Positions 1 through 6,776 of a DNA stretch of 45,502 nt are shown one piece after another (the first letter of the stretch is position 1; each line of letters starts with the position of its first letter). Made by a program: the position numbers and the translations under genes. Source of the stretch: Clostridia bacterium (GTDB lineage: Bacteria; Bacillota; Clostridia; Christensenellales; Borkfalkiaceae); contig JAJQAJ010000076.1 in the NCBI GenBank assembly GCA_021203865.1, positions 1-45,502 of the forward strand. Direction: 5' to 3'. The notes under the pieces are model-generated. The model was not told the origin of the DNA, did no database searches, and saw only the letters and a program-made list of their open reading frames with translations.

Positions 1-33
1 CTGCATATATTTGAAAAACTTTTATAAAACGCC

Positions 34-62
34 TTGATTATTTCGGGCCCACGAATTATAAT
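34..62 (+). promoter_or_regulatory. Predicted sigma-A promoter of the first gene
   Basis: A -35 TTGATT at 34-39 and a perfect -10 TATAAT at 57-62 are separated by 17 bases, so transcription should start near 69. The only gene downstream is the small unknown protein starting at 136. This is a sequence match only. Confidence 0.6.
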
Positions 63-135
63 AAGTTTCGTTTTGACGGGACCGAAGAAGTTTTATGTGC
101 TGAAAAGTTTTGAATTTTGAAGGAGCAGAGATTCT

Positions 136-555
136 ATGAAAATAAAGGAAATACTCACTGCGTTCTGGCGTTACAGCAAAGCATACGACGGGGACATCTC
201 ATGCAAGAGATCCGAGCAGAGAGACGGGTATACGTTTTTCACCATAGACACTGACAAGACAGAGTATCTCGCCGCCGTAAACGACAACGCCGAGAAGAAG
301 TTGGTATTTTTTTCTGTGGCCGGGTCCAATGAGTGGCAGACGGCCGATAAAATGGTCGCGATAGTGGGTGAAGACGGTCTTCCCAAAATCAAGGAGGGAG
401 ATGATCCCGCAAAGACTCCCGTGGAGCTTGCCGCGGAGAGTGGGAAGAGCATCGCCACAGTCTACAAGCTCGCGAAGCAGTTCGGACGTCTTCCGACGGT
501 CGAAGAACTTCAGACGGACAGAAAGTCTCCCGGAAGGCCTAGGAAGTACTGGTGA
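136..555 (+). CDS. Hypothetical protein with C-terminal HTH-like segment and AT-hook-like tail
   Basis: I do not recognise a family for this 139-residue protein. The ATG follows a good ribosome-binding site (GAAGGAG) and a strong promoter, so it is probably a real gene. The first 95 residues look like a mixed alpha/beta domain with aromatic strands. Residues about 97-125 (from TPVELAAESGKSIATVYKL) resemble a helix-turn-helix or other three-helix unit. The last residues contain PGRPRK, like an AT-hook that binds the minor groove of AT-rich DNA. No membrane segment or signal peptide is visible. A DNA-binding role is an inference from the tail. It stands alone, with a terminator downstream and decayed genes after it. 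Confidence 0.6.
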   Translation: MKIKEILTAFWRYSKAYDGDISCKRSEQRDGYTFFTIDTDKTEYLAAVNDNAEKKLVFFSVAGSNEWQTADKMVAIVGEDGLPKIKEGDDPAKTPVELAAESGKSIATVYKLAKQFGRLPTVEELQTDRKSPGRPRKYW

Positions 556-632
556 TATGCCACGTTTTGGAAATGCGTGGCGCGGTCTTTAATAATAAAC
601 ATCATAACGAGGCTGAAATGGCCGTTGCCGGA

Positions 633-673
633 AGCTTGCGGGACGTATCATGTCCGCGGGCTTTTTTATTTTG
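633..673 (+). terminator. Rho-independent terminator
   Basis: Arms AAGCTTGC-G-GGAC (633-645) and GTCCGCGGGCTT (653-664) pair over 12 positions with one bulged G and two G.U pairs around a seven-base loop. The tail is T-rich (663-673). A weaker hairpin, GCCACG/CGTGGC at 559-581, precedes it. Together they would end the transcript of the 136-555 gene. Confidence 0.7.
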
Positions 674-732
674 TCGTTCCGCCGGAGGGTTGAGTTCATG
701 GTATTGCGTTTTTTTACATCCGGCTGTAAAAC

Positions 733-1237
733 GTGACAAATGAAGAATGTATAAGTAGTGAGATAATGGATGAGGTTAAAAGAAAAATAGGTGTCTCCGC
801 GGACAGTGATTTTGTCAGCACGGTTACAAAGTGCTACTTCGTGTACAAATCAGTGTTGATAAAAGATTTGATAGATGATGTTGATCAGAACAGCTATCAT
901 TCGAAACTTTTTACGAGACCCAGAAGGTTCGGTAAGTCCCTCAATCTCGTCATGATAAAGATTTTTTGAAAAGACCAAAAGGGATACACCGTGTCTATTT
1001 CAAGGACCTTGAGATATGAAAGGCGGCAAGAAATACACATCCATGCAGGGAAAGTATCCGGTCATATATCTAGATTTCAAAGAGGTGACACAAGGTTCTC
1101 ATGATGATGCCATGAGGCTTATGTCCGACATTCTTTCTTTTGAGTTTTCGAGACATAAAGAGTTTAAACGAAGTTTGCGGGTCAACAGAGAATATGATTT
1201 GAAGACATACAAGAAAATTGTGTGGAAAAAATCATAG
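733..1237 (+). pseudogene. Broken AAA-ATPase-like gene (PF09820-like N-terminal remnant)
   Basis: Two adjacent open segments together resemble the N-terminal half of the AAA-ATPase-like family that usually carries a C-terminal PD-(D/E)XK nuclease domain. The first (733-969) has YKSVLIKDLID, matching the family's YVDKS motif, followed by FTRPRRFGKSLNL, its Walker A region. The frame is lost in a T-run near 963-969, and skipping one T restores an EKTKRDTPCLFQG continuation. The second (1016-1237) restarts with GKYPVIYLDFKEV, also typical of the family, and ends at residue 73. The rest of the ATPase and the nuclease domain are missing. I read this as a frameshifted, 3'-truncated remnant. Confidence 0.65.
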
Positions 1238-1254
1238 CATTCTTACCTTTTTCT

Positions 1255-1510
1255 TTAAATTCCTATCGCAGCCGTCTGACCTTTATCTACGGGCGAAATA
1301 ATTGGATTATTCTCCTGGTATAGTCCCTGCTCGTATCTCTCCCTGAATATTGCAGGAGGTAATCCATCTGGGTTGAATGTGTTTACTCGTACCCTATTGT
1401 AGTTCGTAAAGATATTTCGAATATCGCCGACTTTATTTCTTCCACAGTTATTTTGTATGTGGGTAGTTTATAAATGAATTCTTTTTTAGAGTAGCCCAAT
1501 ATGATTCCAT
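1255..1510 (-). mobile_element. IS3-family transposase remnant (C-terminal part, frameshifted)
   Basis: Minus-strand translation gives two segments in different frames. From 1510 downwards it reads MESYWATLKKEFIYKLPTYK and on to EEIKSAIFEI, then after a shift near 1412-1420 FTNYNRVRVNTFNPDGLPPA, ending at a TAA at 1255-1257. This matches the end of IS3-type orfB integrases: the catalytic glutamate in an ES(Y/F)WxxLKKE context, then a YNxxR...LPP(A/S)xFR tail. No upstream part of the transposase, no terminal repeats and no target duplication were found, so only a fragment remains. Confidence 0.6.
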
Positions 1511-1831
1511 TTTTTATACGAATATGCGGATAAAGAATGGAGGTGTGCAGCGGCTACACCAAGACGGGGGTCACAGATGATGGTAAGATAAATCCACATA
1601 CGTCGTTCTGTTTCTGAATCCGTGACACGTCTGCGTCGGTCTGTGCGGACCGGACGGGATTGAAGTGTTCAGAAGATAAAAAGCCCAAGGAGAAGATTCT
1701 GCAAAAAATGCGGACGAACCGGAGACGTCCTTTGCGGAATATCTCTTTGATTTAAAGGTCGGTGGAGAATTTTCGGTGAGGATTTTAAAAACATATTTTA
1801 CGGAACAGGGGTTGAATTTTCGATAATAATC
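1511..1831. other. Non-coding or decayed stretch
   Basis: No intact gene is visible. On the plus strand one open stretch of about 45 codons ends at a TAA near 1830 and contains DEPETSFAEYLFDLKVGGEF. Its composition looks coding, but it has no start codon and I cannot assign it. It may be the 3' end of another lost gene. Confidence 0.4.
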
Positions 1832-1860
1832 TTGACTTTTGCAATAATGTCGTATATACT
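1832..1860 (+). promoter_or_regulatory. Predicted sigma-A promoter of the DUF234-type ATPase
   Basis: A -35 TTGACT (1832-1837) and a -10 TATACT (1855-1860) are spaced by exactly 17 bases, placing the start near 1867. The -10 overlaps the first copy of an operator-like repeat. Confidence 0.65.
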
Positions 1861-1931
1861 CAAAAAAGTTGAGTGAAAAAGTTTAACACAAAAAATTTGT
1901 ATAAAATATTCATACTCAAAAAAATTGTGTG
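1856..1931 (+). repeat. Two operator-like direct repeats in the ATPase leader
   Basis: A 20-base unit, ATACTCAAAAAAGTTGAGTG at 1856-1875, recurs as ATACTCAAAAAAATTGTGTG at 1912-1931 with two differences. The first copy contains a perfect inverted repeat, ACTCAA-aaaag-TTGAGT. It covers the -10 and transcription start, and the second copy lies in the untranslated leader. This arrangement fits a repressor site, but no cognate regulator is identified. Confidence 0.55.
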
Positions 1932-1960
1932 GAAATATATTGATACTGAGGAGGCGTCAC

Positions 1961-3340
1961 GTGTTTTACGGCAGAGAAAAAGAAATTGCCCAGATAGACG
2001 AAATGCTTTTGAAGCCTTCCGCCTTTGTTATAATCTACGGCACGAGACGTGTCGGCAAGACGGAGCTCATAAAACACTCTCTTAAAAGAAGCATGGATAA
2101 AACGATATATTTTGAATGTACTTCGGGGGCTCTTTCCTACAACATCGGCATGTTTTTAAACACGCTTGAGGACTGCGGTTTCGAGGTTGATCGGGGAAAA
2201 CTTACAGACTTCGACCGTGTGTTCAATTATCTCAACGGATTCGATGAAACGTTCAATGTGGTGATAGACGAGTATCCGTATCTGAAAAAGTCATCGAAGC
2301 CGGATTTTATCGACAGTGTGTTCCAAAACTTGGTTGACAGACGTCTGAAGAACATCAGACTTTTCGTTTCCGGTTCCGACGTCGGCATGATGAAGGACCT
2401 TAGCACGTACGACAATGCTCTGTTCGGTAGGGCGACGCTTATAATTGAGCTCGAGCAGTGGAATTACAAAGAGGCGACGGTATGCTATCCCAATCTTACG
2501 CCGTACGACAAGGTGGCGTTTTATTCCGTGTTCGGCGGCACGCCTTTCGTGGACATCGAGATTGATCCGTCCAAATCGTTGAAGGAAAACATAACAGCGA
2601 TGTATCTCACTAACCACGGGGCCGCACGCGTATACGCGGACCAGCTTTTGATGACGGCCTCCGCGAAGGAGAAGGATTCTCTCGAGCCTATTCTGGCGAC
2701 ACTGGGAAACGGCAGAAAAAAATTCACTGAGATAAAAAACAGTGTGGGTTCCGAGCACGACTTCACGCTCTGCAACGTCCTCGACACGGCGGTGAGACTC
2801 GGTCTCGTAGCCAAAGTCTATCCCATAAACAAGGAGAATAATCCTAAAAGAGTCGGATACGAGATTGCCGACAACGTGTTAAGATTTTACTACATGTACA
2901 TTTACGGACGCGCGGGGAGGATATTCGACATCGGACCGGATGTCTTTTACGACAGATACATAGCCCCGACTCTCACAACCTTCATAGCGCATAGGTTCGA
3001 GGACATATGCAGGGCGTATTTCAGAAGTGTGCTCAGGGCCGGAGAATATAAGGACGCATGCCGTGTCGGAACATATTTTTACGACGACCCTGTCAATAAG
3101 ACAAACGGGGAGTTCGACGTAGCGATAAAGATTGAACCGCGCAGGGACATGTTTCTCTACGACATATACGAGGTCAAATATTTTGAAAAGCCGTTTTCCG
3201 AAAGGCGAGTTCTTTTCGAGACCGAACAGGTGGAGGCGATAAGGGACATCAAAATCCAAAATGTCGGCTTTGTCTCGATAAACGGCTTTGAAGAGGATTG
3301 TGACGGCATTCTAATAACCGGCGAGGACCTCTATAGGTAG
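1961..3340 (+). CDS. AAA-type ATPase with C-terminal DUF234 nuclease-like domain
   Basis: This 459-residue protein has a Walker A motif, IYGTRRVGKTEL, about 25 residues in, and a Walker B-like NVVIDEYPYL near residue 90. The C-terminal 85 residues have the DUF234 pattern: GEFDVAI followed by YDIYEVKYF, a D...ExK arrangement expected of a PD-(D/E)XK fold. Such ATPases (PF01637 plus PF03008) are common in mobile regions of anaerobes. Their function is not established, though defence or DNA-mobility roles have been suggested. I chose the GTG at 1961 because GAGGAGG lies six bases upstream and the conserved FYGREKE start follows. An upstream TTG at 1925 would add 12 unconserved residues. The gene looks intact among broken neighbours. 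Confidence 0.8.
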   Translation: MFYGREKEIAQIDEMLLKPSAFVIIYGTRRVGKTELIKHSLKRSMDKTIYFECTSGALSYNIGMFLNTLEDCGFEVDRGKLTDFDRVFNYLNGFDETFNVVIDEYPYLKKSSKPDFIDSVFQNLVDRRLKNIRLFVSGSDVGMMKDLSTYDNALFGRATLIIELEQWNYKEATVCYPNLTPYDKVAFYSVFGGTPFVDIEIDPSKSLKENITAMYLTNHGAARVYADQLLMTASAKEKDSLEPILATLGNGRKKFTEIKNSVGSEHDFTLCNVLDTAVRLGLVAKVYPINKENNPKRVGYEIADNVLRFYYMYIYGRAGRIFDIGPDVFYDRYIAPTLTTFIAHRFEDICRAYFRSVLRAGEYKDACRVGTYFYDDPVNKTNGEFDVAIKIEPRRDMFLYDIYEVKYFEKPFSERRVLFETEQVEAIRDIKIQNVGFVSINGFEEDCDGILITGEDLYR

Positions 3341-3398
3341 GTCCGTGGCGCAGGAGGATAATGGATGCATGAGCAAACTTACTGAAAACGCTAGCGCT

Positions 3399-3595
3399 TG
3401 TAATTATCATACTAAAAGTGATCCACAAAATCAGTTGAAAAGTGATCCACCCAGTTGAAAAAAATGCTATCCTTATAAGATAGAGAATTCTTATAAGGAG
3501 AGTGAAATGAGGTGATTACATTGGACCAAAAAATCGATATCATTGAGTTGCATGTCTCCGGCGTATCCAGCAGAAAGATTGCCAAAGAAAAGTAG
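3399..3595 (+). mobile_element. Truncated left end of an IS21-family element with istA start
   Basis: Two copies of AAAAGTGATCCAC (about 3414 and 3438), each followed by an AGTTGAAAA block, look like the multiple end repeats of IS21 elements. A GTG at 3512, behind TAAGGAG, opens a 27-codon frame reading MITLDQKIDIIELHVSGVSS and then RKIAKEK, which is the N-terminal helix-turn-helix of an IstA transposase. It stops at TAG 3593-3595, and the sequence then becomes the antitoxin remnant. The rest of istA and all of istB are absent. The left tip near 3399 is a guess from a TGTA motif. Confidence 0.55.
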
Positions 3596-3605
3596 ATTTA
3601 TTGCG

Positions 3606-3836
3606 TTGACAGTGAATACGACAGAATTCAGAAAAAATCTAAAACACTATATGGAACTTTCCAACACAGAGGATGTTTACGTGACGTCTGGCGGGAAGGT
3701 TTTGACCGTGCTTACCAGTCCGGTAGCCAAAGATCTTGAGATTGTCTAATCTCTTTTTGGATGCATTTCCGCTGTGGATGACGAAACAATCGAAAAGATG
3801 AAGATGGAGAGAATTCTAAAGCTATGTATGCATTGA
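3606..3836 (+). pseudogene. Phd/YefM-type antitoxin remnant with in-frame stop
   Basis: From a TTG at 3606 the frame reads MTVNTTEFRKNLKHYMELSN and continues with TEDVYVTSGGKVLTVLTSP, the Phd/YefM fold that binds promoter DNA and masks a partner toxin. A TAA at 3747-3749 interrupts it. The same frame then continues with FGCISAVDDETIEKMKMERI up to TGA 3834-3836, which resembles the toxin-binding tail of this family. The original gene would therefore have overlapped the toxin start by 13 bases. The native start appears to have been replaced by the IS21 fragment. I infer an inactive antitoxin, although a product ending at 3749 could still bind DNA. Confidence 0.65.
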
Positions 3837-4236
3837 TTGACACATGCGCTGTTTTGGATGTAATGTTTAGAGATGGGTTTGCTGACATCGCAAAGGAGAT
3901 ATTCAGGCTGGCGACTAAAAAGGTCTTCAATGGATTTCTTTCCCCAAAGACTGTCTTGGATACATACTGCTATTTGCATAAAAATTTTTACATGACGACA
4001 TAGCTATGCAGGGAAATATCAGAGGGCTCAGACGTGCATTCGCACTCCTAGACGTGTTGTGGGATGATTGCGATAATGTGCTTGATTCTCCACTGACCGA
4101 TTATGAGGATGCTGTAGTAGAGGAAGTCGCGTTACGTAGCGATATACAATATATTTCACAAGAAATATATAAAGATTATAATGATTCGAGAGTTGAAGTA
4201 ATTGAACCAGACGATTTTCTGGCACTTCTTCGGTGA
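3824..4236 (+). pseudogene. PIN-domain toxin, frameshifted
   Basis: From the ATG at 3824 the frame reads MYALIDTCAVLDVMF and onward through TVLDTYCYLHKNFYMTT to a TAG at 4001-4003. It carries the first PIN aspartate in LIDTCAVLD. The other half lies in another frame: FLHDDIAMQGNIRGLRRAF, then LTDYEDAVVEEVALRS with the second acidic cluster, ending FLALLR at 4236. The switch falls in the A5/T5 run at about 3980-3989 and is explained by one extra base. The combined protein of about 137 residues would be a normal VapC-like PIN RNase. Unless the shift is a sequencing error or is bypassed, the toxin is dead. Confidence 0.65.
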
Positions 4237-4255
4237 GATTAACCCATAGAAAATT

Positions 4256-4284
4256 TGGGATGGTTGGTACCTTCCCATTTTTTT
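4256..4284 (+). terminator. Rho-independent terminator after the toxin remnant
   Basis: Stem TGGGA-t-GGT (4256-4264) pairs with ACC-t-TCCCA (4269-4277) around a four-base loop and is followed by seven Ts (4278-4284). Confidence 0.8.
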
Positions 4285-4473
4285 ACGTTACGTGATAGCC
4301 TCTATCATGGCTATATGTGCCTAAACCGAGTAAAATTGATGTTGCGGGCACCCGTCGTTTGACAGCCGTGGGGGAGAATATCCCAAAACTGTTAGTTTCT
4401 AAAAAAAAAGCCTTACCCACTCCCCTGATCGTAATGTCAGGCCGGGTGTGGATTTTTGGGACGTCCAAAAAGA
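4285..4473. other. Intergenic region with small hairpins only
   Basis: No gene is visible. There is a short inverted repeat, ATAGCC/GGCTAT, near 4292-4311, and a weak hairpin with CCTGA/TCAGG arms near 4425-4442 followed by ATTTTT. The hairpin could be a leftover terminator. Confidence 0.35.
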
Positions 4474-4503
4474 TTGCTTTATTTTGTCAATTGTGACAAA
4501 ATA
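4474..4503 (+). promoter_or_regulatory. Perfect palindrome over a predicted promoter
   Basis: TATTTTGTCA at 4480-4489 is followed, after ATTG, by its exact reverse complement TGACAAAATA (4494-4503). The palindrome fills the spacer and covers the -10 of a weak promoter: TTGCTT 4474-4479, 17 bases, CAAAAT 4497-4502. This is how a repressor operator would sit. It does not fit the Rex spacing (arms two bases too close), and I cannot assign it to a known regulator. Confidence 0.55.
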
Positions 4504-4508
4504 GGAAA

Positions 4509-4606
4509 CGAGGACTGCTCCGGAAGGCGGGGCGCCGCAAAATTAAATTCATGCAACCTAATCGCGAAGGTATGTCCTGAGCGCAAAGGAGCGGAGCTTA
4601 TTTTTT
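4509..4606 (+). ncRNA. Candidate structured leader (riboswitch-like) of the TM1266-ABC operon
   Basis: If transcription starts near 4509, the RNA can form a three-way junction. P1 is AGGAC 4511-4515 with GTCCT 4574-4578, P2 is GGCG 4526-4529 with CGCC 4533-4536, and P3 is ACCT 4556-4559 with AGGT 4568-4571. A terminator-like hairpin follows (AGC-GC/GC-gga-GCT, 4580-4598) with the tail TATTTTTT to 4606. GCTCC at 4517-4521 could instead pair with either of two GGAGC copies (4588-4592, 4593-4597), giving an alternative fold. The stems are short. No known riboswitch consensus (TPP, c-di-GMP, cobalamin, SAM) is satisfied. Confidence 0.35.
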
Positions 4607-4668
4607 CATACGGCGGAATGGCAATGTGTAAGTTTCCTCCTTGCAGGTTTGCGGGGAGGATTTTTGTT

Positions 4669-4923
4669 ATGTCTGAAATGTCGGAAAAAAGGCTGGGCGT
4701 CGTGTCCATAATGGTTGAGGACAGGTCCGCGAGCGCGGAGGTGAATGGTGTTTTGTCGAGTTTCGGAGAGTATGCCGTGGGCAGAATGGGTATCCCGTAC
4801 AGGGAGAAAAACGTCAATGTGATTTGTTTCGTTCTGGACGCGCCCATGGAGGAGATTAACTCACTCTCAGGAAAGCTCGGGATGATACGTGGTGTCAAGG
4901 CAAAAGTCATAATGTCAAAGTAA
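4669..4923 (+). CDS. TM1266-family iron-only hydrogenase system regulator
   Basis: This 84-residue protein matches the TM1266 family, small ACT-like (NikR C-terminal-like) domains named from their link with [FeFe]-hydrogenase maturation genes. The body runs KRLGVVSIMVEDRSASAEVN, then GRMGIPYREKNVNVICFVLD and SGKLGMIRGVKAKVI, the usual two beta-alpha-beta repeats. The start at 4669 follows GGGGAGGA; the open frame extends upstream to 4456 but without family similarity. The family has no DNA-binding domain, so any regulatory role probably needs a ligand or a partner. It is followed after 18 bases by an ABC importer, an unusual but suggestive partner. No hydrogenase gene is present in the window. 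Confidence 0.8.
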   Translation: MSEMSEKRLGVVSIMVEDRSASAEVNGVLSSFGEYAVGRMGIPYREKNVNVICFVLDAPMEEINSLSGKLGMIRGVKAKVIMSK

Positions 4924-4941
4924 AAAAATCGGAGGTTTAAA

Positions 4942-5970
4942 ATGAAAAAAATCGGCAAAATTATCACAGTGATGACGTGCGCGGCGGTCATGGCCACGGC
5001 GGCTGTCGGCTTGGTGGGCTGCAAAGGCGGCAGCTCCATAAAGTTTTACATGCCGGACGGCGCGCCCGCGCTTTCGGCGGCTTACCTCATGGCCGGAAAT
5101 CATGATTTTGGCGGGGACGTCAAAATGGAGTACAACGTCGTCGACTCATCCGAGATAAACTCGTATGTGAGCGGCAAAAATCCGGAGGCGGACGTCTGCA
5201 TTCTTCCCGTGAATGCCGCGGCGCAGCTTTTGGGTTCGGGAGAAACTTATACTCTTCTCGGTACGGTGACGCACGGAAATCTCTTTTTGGTGTCGGCTGC
5301 GGATGATGATAATGAGGCCGTGGACATAACTAGCGAAAATCTTGACACTCTCATCGGGAAGGACGTCGGGGTTTTAAATCTTTCCGCCGTGCCCGGGATG
5401 ACTTTTGAGGTCATTTTGAACGATGCCGGCATTCCCTTCAACATAGTCGGCAACGAAGGCGACGAATCTGAGGATGCTGTAAACCTCCATGCCATGAGCG
5501 CCCCGGGGGACATGCTCGCGGCGGGATATGACTACGGCGTTGTGGCGGAACCTGCCATGTCTTTGCAGATAGAAAGCGGCAATCTCGTCAAAAGGGGAAG
5601 TTTGCAGGAGCTCTACGGCGAGGAGAACGGCTATCCCCAGGCCGTGATGGTGGCGAAAAACTCCCTCATTGAGAAGAACGGGACATTCATCGACGAGCTT
5701 ATAGCCGCGATGGAGGAAGGCGCCGAATGGCTTCTTGACGATACCACGGAGATGTCCGTCATATATGAGGCGGTGGAGAATAATCTCGCGTCGGGTCTCT
5801 CACCCACTTTCAGCGAGGATGTTCTTACGCCGGACGTCATAGAAAACTGCGCCATAAACTTTGTTGGAGCCTCGGACTGCAGGGATGAGATAGAGACGCT
5901 TCTTGAAAAGTACACCGCCGTGAACGGTGTCACATACACTCTGGAAGACGCGTTCTTCTACGGGGCATAG
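4942..5970 (+). CDS. ABC transporter substrate-binding lipoprotein (SsuA/THI5-like)
   Basis: This 342-residue protein starts behind CGGAGG with a lipoprotein signal: KK, a hydrophobic stretch and the lipobox LVGC with the lipidated cysteine at residue 27. The mature part looks like a type-2 periplasmic-binding fold of the NMT1/THI5/SsuA group: FYMPDGAPALSAAYLMAG near the start, then ADVCILPVNAAAQL and a hinge stretch, GVVAEPAMSLQ. It would bind a small organic ligand outside the membrane and deliver it to the permease encoded next. The ligand cannot be told from sequence; aromatic sulfonates, taurine and thiamine precursors are typical of the wider family. Confidence 0.8.
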   Translation: MKKIGKIITVMTCAAVMATAAVGLVGCKGGSSIKFYMPDGAPALSAAYLMAGNHDFGGDVKMEYNVVDSSEINSYVSGKNPEADVCILPVNAAAQLLGSGETYTLLGTVTHGNLFLVSAADDDNEAVDITSENLDTLIGKDVGVLNLSAVPGMTFEVILNDAGIPFNIVGNEGDESEDAVNLHAMSAPGDMLAAGYDYGVVAEPAMSLQIESGNLVKRGSLQELYGEENGYPQAVMVAKNSLIEKNGTFIDELIAAMEEGAEWLLDDTTEMSVIYEAVENNLASGLSPTFSEDVLTPDVIENCAINFVGASDCRDEIETLLEKYTAVNGVTYTLEDAFFYGA

Positions 5971-5978
5971 AGAGGTCT

Positions 5979-6776
5979 ATGGAAAAGACGGTTTCAAAAT
6001 CGAGGCGCGGCATCCCCGACAGGGTATACAACCTCATATTCGGGATTGTGGCGATTGTCATAATGTGGGTCGTCTGGATAATCGCATACTACGCCGAAGG
6101 AAACGACTACGTGATACCTGCGTTTTCGACGACGGTTTCATCCATGATTGACCTTTTCGCGTCGAAATCGTTCTGGGTGGCGTTCGGAAACACCATGCTA
6201 AGAACGCTGTACGCGTTTTTGGGATCATATGTTCTCGCCGCTATATTTGCGGTGCTCTCCTCTGCGTCCAGAACGGTGTCCGCGATAATGGGCCCCGTCG
6301 TCTCGATTTTAAGATCCATTCCGACGATGGCGATTATCCTCATACTATTGCTGTGGACGTCGCATTCCGCGGCGCCCGTGTTGGTGGGCGGGCTTGTCAC
6401 GTTCCCCATGGTCTATTCCCAGATGATGGCGTCTTACGGTGACGTCGACAAAAAGCTAGTGGACATGGCGAAAGTATACGGTGTGTCAAGGGCGGAAAGA
6501 ATCTTCAAAATATACATCCCGGGGTCTCTTCCCAACATCCTTTCACAAACGGGAGCTTCGTTCTCGCTGACACTAAAAGTCGTCGTGTCCGGTGAAATAA
6601 TGAGTAACACCTTCCGGAGCATCGGCGGAATGATGCAGCAGGCGAGGTCTCTTTACATAGACATTCCCCAGCTTTTCGCACTGACACTGGTCACCATAAT
6701 TGTCGGTTTCGTTCTGGAGTTTTCCCTATCTCAGCTAAGACACCTTTGTCGGAAGTGGAAAGGAGGAAAAGCGTGA
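5979..6776 (+). CDS. ABC transporter permease (SsuC/TauC type)
   Basis: The 265-residue integral membrane protein begins eight bases after the lipoprotein gene. About six hydrophobic segments are visible, the first around residues 18-38 (IFGIVAIVIMWVVWIIAYYA). The EAA-loop region (KLVDMAKVYGVSRAERIFKI), followed by YIPGSLPNILSQ, is typical of BPD-type permeases and contacts the ATPase. It should form the translocation channel as a dimer. The next gene overlaps its stop by four bases, so the subunits are translationally coupled. Confidence 0.85.
   Translation: MEKTVSKSRRGIPDRVYNLIFGIVAIVIMWVVWIIAYYAEGNDYVIPAFSTTVSSMIDLFASKSFWVAFGNTMLRTLYAFLGSYVLAAIFAVLSSASRTVSAIMGPVVSILRSIPTMAIILILLLWTSHSAAPVLVGGLVTFPMVYSQMMASYGDVDKKLVDMAKVYGVSRAERIFKIYIPGSLPNILSQTGASFSLTLKVVVSGEIMSNTFRSIGGMMQQARSLYIDIPQLFALTLVTIIVGFVLEFSLSQLRHLCRKWKGGKA

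Noticed and set aside
552-743. 63-residue open frame after the first gene
   Set aside because: It spans the terminator at 633-673, lacks a ribosome-binding site and shows no family likeness.
1873-2085. 70-residue plus-strand open frame over the ATPase start
   Set aside because: It overlaps the well-supported ATPase in another frame and begins in the operator-like repeats.
4553-4640. Partial likeness to a c-di-GMP-I (GEMM) or TPP riboswitch (GCAACC, GCGCAAAG, ACCTAATC)
   Set aside because: The conserved order and spacing of those classes are not met, so only a generic structured-leader call is kept.
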